From the NCBI RefSeq assembly GCF_017565705.1, contig NZ_JAGDYL010000014.1, positions 38,382 to 102,381 of the forward strand: a stretch of DNA of 64,000 nt. The letters run 5' to 3'. The notes beneath the pieces are model-generated. The model made no database searches and was not told where the DNA came from. It worked only from the letters and a program-made list of their open reading frames with translations. The DNA is from Leucobacter ruminantium. GTDB lineage: Bacteria; Actinomycetota; Actinomycetes; Actinomycetales; Microbacteriaceae. This document shows positions 27,025 through 34,772 of the stretch, piece by piece; within the stretch, counting starts at the first letter, position 1; each line of letters starts with the position of its first letter. Made by a program: the position numbers and the translations under genes.

Positions 27025-27263
27025 TCTACCAGCTTCCCTCTTCCCGGTCTTCCCCCGGCCGTATCGCTCGCGGCGAGCACCCAGGTGAAACGTCCGCCGC
27101 CCGGCGAGCGAACCCGCCGATTCGACTCGCTCCCACTTGTCCGTGGGGCGAGCGGCGCGAGCCGAAACGCCGGAGCGGGCTGGATCACCGTGTCTGCTGT
27201 GCGGCCTGCCGGCCGCGAACCGGAGCGCGGAAATGCCTGCGGCAGTGGCCGCAGCAGCCCGGT

Positions 27264-27285
27264 CGTGAAACGCTGTCGCGTTTCA
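27264..27285. repeat. CGCTGTCGCG-core hairpin, copy 2
   Basis: GTGAAACGC-TGTC-GCGTTTCAC: nine-base-pair perfect stem with the same TGTC loop as the inner hairpin at 20580-20599 but a different stem sequence. It is nested in the larger hairpin spanning 27222-27319. Confidence 0.75.
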
Positions 27286-27314
27286 CTCTCAGCCCGAGGC
27301 GCATTTCCCCTAAG

Positions 27315-27602
27315 CGCTCCGGCGCAAAAATCAAGACATCCAGCCCACACCCTTGCAAATCAGTCATTCATGATCGAGTCAGGCTGAATCCCTGTGCTTG
27401 CTGCGCTCGCTTTCGCTCGCGAACCGGAGCGCGGAATCGCTGGCGCGATTCCCTCGAGCGCTCCGGCGCAAAAATCAAGACATCCAGCCCACACCCTTGC
27501 AAATCAGTCATTCATGATCGAGTCAGGCTGAATCCCTGTGCTTGCTGCGCTCGCTTTCGCTCGCGAACCGGAGCGCGGAATCGCTGGCGCGATTCCCTCG
27601 AG
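27315..27602. repeat. 144-bp tandem repeat with copied nusA 3' end
   Basis: Two near-identical 144-bp units (boundaries approximate, 27315-27458 and 27459-27602). Each contains a hairpin GGAATCGC-TGGC-GCGATTCC (27433-27452, 27577-27596) inside a CCGGAGCGC/GCGCTCCGG outer stem. Each also contains, on the minus strand, a sequence that would encode QPDSIMND-stop (around 27362-27383 and 27506-27527), the same as the true C-terminus of NusA at 27650-27677. So the unit includes a duplicated tail of nusA and its flank. Confidence 0.85.
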
Positions 27603-27649
27603 CGCTCCGGCGCGAAGATCGAAATATCCAACCTCGAGCCCGAAGAACG

Positions 27650-28645
27650 TCAATCGTTCATGATCGAGTCCGGTTGGATATCGATCTTCGCGCCCGTCAG
27701 TTTGGCGGCGAGGCGGGCGTTCTGGCCCTCCTTGCCGATCGCCAGCGAGAGCTGGAAATCGGGAACGAGCGCTCGCACCTGCTTCAGCGACTCGTTGAGC
27801 ATGAACACGTCGGTCACCTTCGCGGGAGAGAGCGCGTTCGCGACGAACCGCGGAAGCTCCGAGGAGTAGTCGATGATGTCGATCTTCTCCTCGCCGAGCT
27901 CGCTCATGACTGCGCGCACGCGACTGCCCATCTCTCCGATGCAGGTGCCCTTCGCGTTGATGCCCGACTGCTTGGCGCGCACCGCGACCTTCGTGCGGTG
28001 GCCGGCCTCACGGGCGAGCGACACGATCTCGACGAGCCCCTCGCTGAGTTCGGGCACCTCCCGCTCGAACAGCTTGCGCACGAGGCCGGGGTGAGTGCGC
28101 GAGACGACGACCTGCGGACCCTTGGTACCCTTCGAGACACTCGTCACATAGACGCGCAGGCGCATCCCATGGGGGTACTCCTCACCCGGCACCTGTTCCT
28201 CGGGAGGCAGGATCGCCTCGAGCTCGCCGAGGTCGACGTGCACCATGCGCGGGTTGGGGTTCTGCTGCACGACGCCCGAGACGATCTGCCCCTCCTTGTC
28301 CTTGAAGGTGCCCAGAACGGCGTCGTCAGAGAGATCGCGGAGGCGCTGGTTGATGACCTGCTTCGCAGCACCGGAGGCGACGCGGCCGAACTCGTCGGTG
28401 GTGACATAGGCCTCGCCCACCACGCGGCCCTCGTCATCGAGCTCCGGCACGAGCACGGAGATCTCGCCGGTCTTGCGGTCGAGAGTGACGCGCACCTGAT
28501 CCTCCGGCGGCACCGAGAGCTTCTGGTTCTCGGCGTGGCGGATGTATGCGGACTGGATCGCCTGCTCGATGATTTCGGCGAGCTCCTCGAAAGGGATCTC
28601 CCTCTCGCGTTCGAGCCCACGCAGCATGGCAAGATCGATCTTCAC
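27650..28645 (-). CDS. nusA: Transcription termination/antitermination factor NusA
   Basis: 331 residues, the short actinobacterial form without the C-terminal AR repeats. The N-terminal RNA-polymerase-binding domain (about 1-130) is followed by S1 (Q(I/V)VSGVVQQ region, about 110-180), KH1 (PELSEGLVEIVSLAREAGHRTK-like; GEMGSRVRAVMSEL) and KH2 (LSLAIGKEGQNARLAAKLTG). It acts in pausing, termination and rRNA antitermination. In most actinobacteria it directly follows rimP; here the upstream gene is the type VII ATPase and rimP is not in the window. Confidence 0.96.
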   Translation of the reverse strand: MKIDLAMLRGLEREREIPFEELAEIIEQAIQSAYIRHAENQKLSVPPEDQVRVTLDRKTGEISVLVPELDDEGRVVGEAYVTTDEFGRVASGAAKQVINQRLRDLSDDAVLGTFKDKEGQIVSGVVQQNPNPRMVHVDLGELEAILPPEEQVPGEEYPHGMRLRVYVTSVSKGTKGPQVVVSRTHPGLVRKLFEREVPELSEGLVEIVSLAREAGHRTKVAVRAKQSGINAKGTCIGEMGSRVRAVMSELGEEKIDIIDYSSELPRFVANALSPAKVTDVFMLNESLKQVRALVPDFQLSLAIGKEGQNARLAAKLTGAKIDIQPDSIMND

Positions 28646-28710
28646 GGCGCCTCCTTGAGTATTGAAATGTCTATTCAGCTATCGATCCGGCATCGGATCA
28701 AACCTCGACT

Positions 28711-31700
28711 CTACTGCAGGGGACCGGGCCCGTCCACCGGGCTCGGCAGCGCCACTTGCACCGGCACTGCTCGCCCGTTCTCGATCGCGAAGCCGCGGCC
28801 GGGTGGGAAATCGGCGCGCTTCACCCTGCCGAGATCCTCGCGGAACGGACTCTGCGTCTCGTTCTGGTCGGGCTGCAGCGACAGCCCCCAGCTCGGCTGC
28901 TTCAGGCTCTGATACAGGTCCCACGTCTCGCTCGCGGTGCCCGATTCGAACTCGAAGAGCACGAGCACCCGCGCCCGTCGAGCGGCTTTCGCCAGAGCGA
29001 CGAGCTGCGGCAGCGCCGGCGTTCCCGCAGCCTCGGCCGGCCTCTCCACCACCACGATCCCTCGGGCCCCCGGAGCGGGGAAGGCAAGCGGTGGCGGGGT
29101 CCCGGTCTCGACAGGGATCCCTCCGGGCGATCCTCCGTTTCCGGTTCCGGGGCCTCCCCCGATCATCACGCCGATGGGACCGCCGATGGGACCCGCGCCG
29201 ATCAGCCCCGCTCCGGCGATACCCCGCGGGGCGGTTCTGCCGCCGAGTGCCAGTGTGAGCGCCTCCGCGAGATCCGCGACCTCCTCGTCTCCCCGGGCGA
29301 CGCGACCCCATGCGCGCAGCTGCGCCAGTCCGGTTTCGGCGAAGCTGAGCAGCACCGTGTCGACGGCATGCCCCTGGTGGGCGACGGTGCGTTCCATCGC
29401 TGCGACGCAGCACAGGGCGGCTTGCGAGAGGCCCGCCCCGCTCGGCCCCGCGATGACGCCGAGACCCCGCAGAGGCATGCCGACGGGGTCGAGGCTGCGC
29501 GTGTCGATGCCGTAGCTCGGCAGCCCGCCCGCGAGCGGCGACAGCGCGTCGAGCGACAGGCGGTCGGGGGCGTTCACGATGCGCGGCGCGCGCTCGACGC
29601 CGCGTGCGGTCAGCTCGGCGGCGAGCGCTTCGATCCCTGCGGATTGCCGCGCGAGGTCGGGACCGCCGAGCACGGCGAACTGCATCTCGCGTTCGTCGCC
29701 CGCGAGCAGCGCGCGCCCGGGTGCCGTGCCCTCGAGCACGTCGGACCGCACGCCGAGGGCGGCGTAGTCGTGCGGGTTTGCGAGGCGGAGCACGAACTGC
29801 CGCTGCAGGCTCGCGCTCAGCGTCGCGGGGATCACCGAGGGGCGGTCGGCGGTGAGCACGACGTGAACGCCGACGGAGCGACCCTGCATCATGATCTCGG
29901 TCAGCATCGCGAAGGGGTTGTCTGCGCCGCCCAGGGTCTCCGTCGCCTGGCGGAACGCCGCGAAGCCGTCGAGCAGCAGGACGACGCGCGGTTCGCCTGC
30001 CTCTGGCATCGCATCGCGGTACGCCGAGAGTCCGCCTGCGCGCACGGCGGCGTACCTCGGGCCGCGCTCGGCGACGACGTCGCTCAGGTGTCGCAGCACT
30101 CGGCCGGTCAGCTCGGCATCGCCGAGCGGGGCGACCGCGCCGACCGTCGGAAGGGTGCTGATGGTGTCGAGGGCTCCGCCTGCGGCATCGATCGCGTAGA
30201 TCTGCACGGGCTCACTCGTGCACTCGTCGCTGAGAGCAGCGGCGATGGCGATGAGCGCTCCGGTCTTGCCCGTGCCGCCGGCGCCGATGATCGAGATGCT
30301 GCCGGCGTCCTCGAAATCGATGCGCACCGGGCGCTGCGCCTGCGCTGCGGGGTCGTCGAGCAGGCCGACGACGGGCCCGCGCCCACCGGCGTGGGGTCGA
30401 GATCCCTGCCCTGCTCCCGCCGAGGGGCGCGACCGTGCTCGGGCGGTTCGGTGCTGCGACTCCGATGTCCCCCGCAGCTCCGCGAGCGTCAGACAGGTCG
30501 GCAGCTCGTCGAGCCACGGACGTCTGGGCGACGCGAGCCCCAATCGATGCGCGGCGCCGACGATGCCGTCGCGCAGCTGCTCGATGTCGCGTACCTGCGA
30601 GCGACGCCTCGTCTCCGCTGATGCTTCCGGCGGAATATTCCAGGCCTCGCCCTCGGTGAACCCCAGGGAGCACAGTTCGATCCCAGCGGGGGTTTCGGCG
30701 CCGACCCTACCGCCGAGGTAACCCGTTTGGAAGTGGGCGATGCGGCCGGGGCCGACCTTGATCGCGCCTCGACCGGGAGTCTCGGCATCGAAGAAGGCGG
30801 CGTCCGCGGCTCCGATGATGTCGGTGCTGTCGGGCTCGTCCGACATGCGCAGCGCGATGCGCAGGTTGGTGTTTGCCCGCAGGGTGTCCTTGATGACGCC
30901 GGCCGGCCGCTGCGTCGCCATGACGAGGTGCAGGCCGAGGGAGCGGCCGCGCTGGGCGATGTCGATGACTCCGTCGACGAACTCGGGAACCTCGCCTGCG
31001 AGCGCGGCGAACTCGTCGATCACGATGACGAGCACGGGCGGTGCCGCGGCGTCCGAGCGGCGCTCCATGCTGATGAGATCTTTCGCGCCGTGAGCGGCGA
31101 GCAGCTCTTCGCGGTAGTGCAGCTCGGCCCGCAGCGAGGTGAGCGCGCGCCGCACGAGGTGGGGACTGAGATCGGTCACGAGACCGACGGTGTGCGGCAG
31201 ATCGACGCACTCGGCGAAGGCGGCCCCGCCCTTGTAGTCGACCAGCAGGAACGTGAGCCTGTCCGGGCTGACGTCGGCCGCCATGCTCATGATCCAGGTC
31301 TGCAGAAACTCGGACTTCCCAGCTCCCGTGGTGCCGCCGACCAGCGCGTGCGGGCCGTGGGTGCGCAGATCGACGGCTGTCGTCGCGTCGGGACCCTGGC
31401 CCACGACCGCGGAGAGGGAGACGGGGTCGCGGTCCTGGCCGAGCTGCCAGAGCGACGTGAGCGAGCCACTGTGCGCCCACGCCTGGGCGATGGGCGCTGC
31501 CCCGCCGAGCAGGTCGGTTCGGTGCAGCTCGTGCAGGGGCACGCTCTTGGGCAGGTCGCTCTCGTCGAGCACGCGCGCGGCCGTGTCCTCGACGGGGGCC
31601 AGGCGTCTGGCGAGGTGGTGTGCGAGGGCCGAGTCGGCATGCTCGTGCCGGGTGAGCGGCACGCTCGTCGCTGTGCGCACGAAGTGCACGTGCCCCGATC

Positions 31701-33459
31701 CCTCGTCGATCTCCATGAAGGTGCGGCAGGCCGCGGGCAGTGCTGCCCTGCTGCGGCTCACCCAGATGACGTGCACGCCGTGATCCGGGCCGGTCTCCGC
31801 GAGTTCGATGAGCCGAGCCGTGTCTACGAGGCCGTCCTCGAGCACGAGCACGATGACGGCGGGGACGGTCGGCAGTTCGCGCACGGCGTCGCCCTGCGCC
31901 TCGTCGTTGCGCGTGTCCGCGCCGAGGTGCGATCGGATGTCCGCTCGACCGCCCCTCTGGGCCTTGCGCGTTTCGAGCAGCCCTTCGAGGGCGGTGAGGA
32001 GGCGCAGCGAGCTCTGCTGGCTGTCCGCGAGCTGCCAGGCGGGGATGGGGCTCGCGACCGGGTCGACGTGCGGCAGCCATTTCAGCCACGACCAGGCCTC
32101 CTCGTGCCGCGGGCCGGCGAAGCACGCGAGCACGACCTCGTGCGGCGAGTGCAGCCCCACGAGTTGCAGCACGAGCGATGTGGCCGCTCCCTCGGCCCAG
32201 ATCGGCGCGCCGACGACGCCGATCGAGCCGCACCGCTCGAAGCGTTCGATCACGGGCACGGGCGAGACGTGTTCGAACTCCTCCGCGATGAGCTGCAGTC
32301 GAGCCCACTGCTCGCGGGGCGTCTCGCCCCGCGGCGGCAGGGTGAGAGCGGTGCGGCTCGGCAGCACGCCCTCGCCGAAGCGCAGTTCGAGAAACGAGCG
32401 GTGCTCGGGTCTGCGCGTCCACAGCAGTTCGTCCAGGCGCTCGATCGCGCCGCGCACCTCGTCGAAACTCGGGGTCTCCGTCGCCCGCACCGCGATCTCC
32501 TGCGTGCGGAGCAGCGCGATCTCTGCGTGCTCTGCCGCCAGTTGCTCGGCGAATCGTCGGCCGTCCTTCCTGTGCTTGCGGCGGCCGCCGAGTTTGGAGT
32601 CTACCCAGGAGCCGATCATCATCATCGGCGTGAAGGCGACCATGATGAGGCTCATGGGCGACTGGGTGATGGCGTACATGGCTCCGCCCATGAGCATGGG
32701 GGCGAACATGGCGAGCACCGGGATGCGCGCGGGGGTTGCGGGGGCGGGCGGGGTCGGCAGTTCTCGTTCGCTCGCGGGGAAGTGAAGAGCGACACGCGGC
32801 GAGCGGGTGTGCATAATGCGGTGCGAGAGGAGCGGGCGCGGCTGCGGAGCGGGGCCGGGGGTGAGCCGGATCTCGATGCTGCCGAGGCGCAGTTCCGTGG
32901 GGCGCGTGATGCTGAGCGTCTCGCGGTAGTCGTCACCGAGAGCGATGCCGTTGGCCGAGCCGAGGTCGGTGACGGTGAGGTTGCCGTCGGCTTCGACGCG
33001 CAGCAGCGCGTGTTTGCGCGAGACGCTCTGGTCGAGCAGTTGCACGCGGCTGGATCGGTCTCGCCCGATGAGGTTGTCGCCGGCGAGCAGGCTGTAGCGG
33101 GCTCCGCGCTGCTCCCCGCTGAGCACGTCGACGAAGCCGGTCGCCTCGATGAGGCGTTCGGCTTCTCCCGGCGCGTCGAACTCGGGAACGGGCTGCACGA
33201 CCAGGCCCGACTGCAGGCCCGCCGCCGTCACCGGAGCCATGGGATCGAGGAGCACGACGCGGCCCTGCGGACCGCGCGAGGCGCGGAGGGTGACCGGCAT
33301 GAGCCTGCGCGCGGCGAAGTCCGCGAGCCGCGGGTCCGGGCTGAAACCGGCGCGGATGAGGCACCGTGCGATATCACCGACGGTCGTGGTGACGTCGCAC
33401 GACAGCGCGACGTCGTGCGTCCCGCCCTGGGGCAGCACGACCGACAAACGCATCTTCAT
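28711..33459 (-). CDS. Type VII secretion FtsK/SpoIIIE ATPase with FHA domain (EssC/EccC-like)
   Basis: 1582 residues; GAGG 8 bases before the ATG. Order: a short beta-rich domain (1-95) possibly ubiquitin-like; an FHA domain (about 126-183; GRDRSSRVQLLDQSVSRKHAL); two membrane helices (about 246-282); then three ATPase modules. Module 1 has Walker A GGTTGAGKS (near 708), LLVDYKGGAAF and VIVIDEFAAL, all intact. Module 2 has GAGGTGKT (near 1060) and VLLLDGFAA. Module 3 has a degenerate Walker A (GPSGAGLS, near 1340), typical of EccC/EssC. This is the motor and substrate receptor of a type VII system. The N-terminal FHA is a feature of Firmicutes EssC rather than mycobacterial EccC. No EccB, EccD, EccE or mycosin gene is present nearby. 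Confidence 0.92.
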   Translation of the reverse strand: MKMRLSVVLPQGGTHDVALSCDVTTTVGDIARCLIRAGFSPDPRLADFAARRLMPVTLRASRGPQGRVVLLDPMAPVTAAGLQSGLVVQPVPEFDAPGEAERLIEATGFVDVLSGEQRGARYSLLAGDNLIGRDRSSRVQLLDQSVSRKHALLRVEADGNLTVTDLGSANGIALGDDYRETLSITRPTELRLGSIEIRLTPGPAPQPRPLLSHRIMHTRSPRVALHFPASERELPTPPAPATPARIPVLAMFAPMLMGGAMYAITQSPMSLIMVAFTPMMMIGSWVDSKLGGRRKHRKDGRRFAEQLAAEHAEIALLRTQEIAVRATETPSFDEVRGAIERLDELLWTRRPEHRSFLELRFGEGVLPSRTALTLPPRGETPREQWARLQLIAEEFEHVSPVPVIERFERCGSIGVVGAPIWAEGAATSLVLQLVGLHSPHEVVLACFAGPRHEEAWSWLKWLPHVDPVASPIPAWQLADSQQSSLRLLTALEGLLETRKAQRGGRADIRSHLGADTRNDEAQGDAVRELPTVPAVIVLVLEDGLVDTARLIELAETGPDHGVHVIWVSRSRAALPAACRTFMEIDEGSGHVHFVRTATSVPLTRHEHADSALAHHLARRLAPVEDTAARVLDESDLPKSVPLHELHRTDLLGGAAPIAQAWAHSGSLTSLWQLGQDRDPVSLSAVVGQGPDATTAVDLRTHGPHALVGGTTGAGKSEFLQTWIMSMAADVSPDRLTFLLVDYKGGAAFAECVDLPHTVGLVTDLSPHLVRRALTSLRAELHYREELLAAHGAKDLISMERRSDAAAPPVLVIVIDEFAALAGEVPEFVDGVIDIAQRGRSLGLHLVMATQRPAGVIKDTLRANTNLRIALRMSDEPDSTDIIGAADAAFFDAETPGRGAIKVGPGRIAHFQTGYLGGRVGAETPAGIELCSLGFTEGEAWNIPPEASAETRRRSQVRDIEQLRDGIVGAAHRLGLASPRRPWLDELPTCLTLAELRGTSESQHRTARARSRPSAGAGQGSRPHAGGRGPVVGLLDDPAAQAQRPVRIDFEDAGSISIIGAGGTGKTGALIAIAAALSDECTSEPVQIYAIDAAGGALDTISTLPTVGAVAPLGDAELTGRVLRHLSDVVAERGPRYAAVRAGGLSAYRDAMPEAGEPRVVLLLDGFAAFRQATETLGGADNPFAMLTEIMMQGRSVGVHVVLTADRPSVIPATLSASLQRQFVLRLANPHDYAALGVRSDVLEGTAPGRALLAGDEREMQFAVLGGPDLARQSAGIEALAAELTARGVERAPRIVNAPDRLSLDALSPLAGGLPSYGIDTRSLDPVGMPLRGLGVIAGPSGAGLSQAALCCVAAMERTVAHQGHAVDTVLLSFAETGLAQLRAWGRVARGDEEVADLAEALTLALGGRTAPRGIAGAGLIGAGPIGGPIGVMIGGGPGTGNGGSPGGIPVETGTPPPLAFPAPGARGIVVVERPAEAAGTPALPQLVALAKAARRARVLVLFEFESGTASETWDLYQSLKQPSWGLSLQPDQNETQSPFREDLGRVKRADFPPGRGFAIENGRAVPVQVALPSPVDGPGPLQ

Positions 33460-33508
33460 GTTCCGACCTCAACCGCCGTGCCTGACCGTCGCCGCTGCCC
33501 CTCACCCA

Positions 33509-33973
33509 TCACTGCGCGAAGGGATCCTGACTCCTGATCGCCTCATCTTCGGGCTCCTCCTCACCCTTGAATCGGGCGAGGTCTCGCACGTTCTTCTGCA
33601 CCGCGACCGAGGCGAAGAGGCTCATCGCGAATCCGATGCCGTAGACGCCCTTCTCGCTGGCGCTGAGGCTCTCGGCGTTCCACAGGCCGATCGCCAGCAG
33701 ACAAAGGGAGATGAGCAGGGCGCACCACGACAAGCCGAGGTAGAGATTGGTGACGGGGATCTTCTCCGCCCGATCGCGCACGCTCTTCTGCAGCGAGACG
33801 GCGGCGAAGAGCCCGAAGACGAGCAGCGTGAAGTAGTAACCCTTCTCGTTGAGCTGCATGTGCGCGTTGAACAGGCCGATGAAGTAGGTGCCCATGCCGA
33901 GCAGGAGGGCGATCCATGATGCCCCGATAAATGCGGGGGTGGGCTTCTGCGCGCGATCGGTCGTGTCGGTCAT
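33509..33973 (-). CDS. YiaA/YiaB family membrane protein
   Basis: 154 residues with two copies of the YiaAB two-helix module: SWIALLLGMGTYFIGLFNAH/MQLNEKGYYFTLLVFGLF, then SWCALLISLCLLAIGLWNAE/LSASEKGVYGIGFAMSLF, each followed by a (L/A)..Q K.VRD motif. It is predicted to be a four-helix inner-membrane protein of unknown function. It lies between the type VII ATPase and the lipoprotein gene on the same strand, so it may be part of, or a passenger in, the secretion locus. The E. coli homologues have no known secretion role. Confidence 0.85.
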   Translation of the reverse strand: MTDTTDRAQKPTPAFIGASWIALLLGMGTYFIGLFNAHMQLNEKGYYFTLLVFGLFAAVSLQKSVRDRAEKIPVTNLYLGLSWCALLISLCLLAIGLWNAESLSASEKGVYGIGFAMSLFASVAVQKNVRDLARFKGEEEPEDEAIRSQDPFAQ

Positions 33974-34135
33974 TGCTCGTTCCTCTGTTCTCGTGGGGTG
34001 TGCGTCGTTCTGCGGTCTGATGCGGGAGGGTGCGAGTGCGCCGGGGTTCGTCGTTGCGAGGCGCAGAGGGCCTGCGGCGTATGCAACACGGCTCGGTCGC
34101 GGTCCCGGGCCTCTCGTAGGCCGGGGAGATGCGCA

Positions 34136-34759
34136 CTACTCGGAACCCGTGCCCTCTTCGTCGCGGCGGTCGAGTTCGTCTTGGAAGGGGTTTCCCTCGT
34201 CGTCGCGGTGGGCCTGCCAGTTCGTCACCGTGTTGTTGACCGAGCACGCGGTATGGGCGGAGATACTCATCCCCTCGGACGAGGCCTGCATGGAGAAGGT
34301 GCCCCCGTCCTCGAAGTCGACGATGAAGTACGGCTCGGTGTCGTTGTGCGTCTCGTAGAGATCGCGCACCGGAAGCTCTTCGGCCTCCCAGAACGCCCGC
34401 ACCCGTGCGGTCGCGGCGAGAGGGTCCTCGGAACTCATATTCTTCAGCGAAACGTCCAGCCGGCCCGAATTACCGCCACACTCGTTGGGAAGCCATGCAC
34501 CGAATAGCAGTTCCCGATCATCAGGACGATCTTCCGCCCAGTACACGTCCTGCCAATAGATGTCGTACCACCCATCGGCCACCCCACTCGCTGCCACGGC
34601 GGCATCCAATTGCTCGGCCACCCACTCGCGCTGCTCAGTCAGCGTCATATTGCTCGTACCTCCCGGCATCGAAACGATCGGCTTCTCCTGCAGGCAGCCC
34701 GTCACCAGCAGCGCCCCGCACAGGGCGGCCAGCAGGGCCGTCTTCTTCAAACGCACCAC
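34136..34759 (-). CDS. Lipoprotein of the type VII locus, possible immunity protein
   Basis: 207 residues from the GTG at 34759, with GGGG upstream; a second GTG at 34756 is equivalent. The signal peptide ends in LVTGC (Cys22). The mature part has no named domain. It carries an alpha segment LTEQREWVAEQLDAAVAASG, aromatic-rich WYDIYWQDVYW and a beta-rich C-terminus (YFIVDFEDGGTFSMQ). It starts 13 nt after the stop of the secreted alpha/beta hydrolase. In Staphylococcus aureus, a type VII lipase effector is paired with lipoprotein immunity factors; by analogy this protein could protect the producer's own membrane. That is an inference from gene order only. Confidence 0.78.
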   Translation of the reverse strand: MVRLKKTALLAALCGALLVTGCLQEKPIVSMPGGTSNMTLTEQREWVAEQLDAAVAASGVADGWYDIYWQDVYWAEDRPDDRELLFGAWLPNECGGNSGRLDVSLKNMSSEDPLAATARVRAFWEAEELPVRDLYETHNDTEPYFIVDFEDGGTFSMQASSEGMSISAHTACSVNNTVTNWQAHRDDEGNPFQDELDRRDEEGTGSE

Positions 34760-34772
34760 GCGCGTTCCCCTC

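Larger units (their letters stand above)
27025..27649. repeat. Repeat-filled spacer between nusA and ylxR
   Basis: No gene is supported here. 27025-27210 is unremarkable. 27222-27319 can fold as one large hairpin: the outer stem CCGGAGCGC/GCGCTCCGG encloses CTGCGGC/GGCCGCAG-type and GTGAAACGC/GCGTTTCAC hairpins. 27315-27602 is a 144-bp tandem duplication (listed separately). Homopurine or AT shifts are absent; base composition is somewhat lower in GC than the neighbouring genes. All of this would lie in the nusA-ylxR-infB transcript and may slow or stop polymerase there. Confidence 0.8.

Noticed and set aside
27315..27602. CRISPR array
   Set aside because: Only two 144-bp units with no short repeat/spacer alternation; it is a tandem duplication.
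30727..33537. 936-residue plus-strand open frame across the type VII ATPase
   Set aside because: Same reason: no motifs, no ribosome-binding site, and the opposite strand has intact Walker motifs and an FHA domain.
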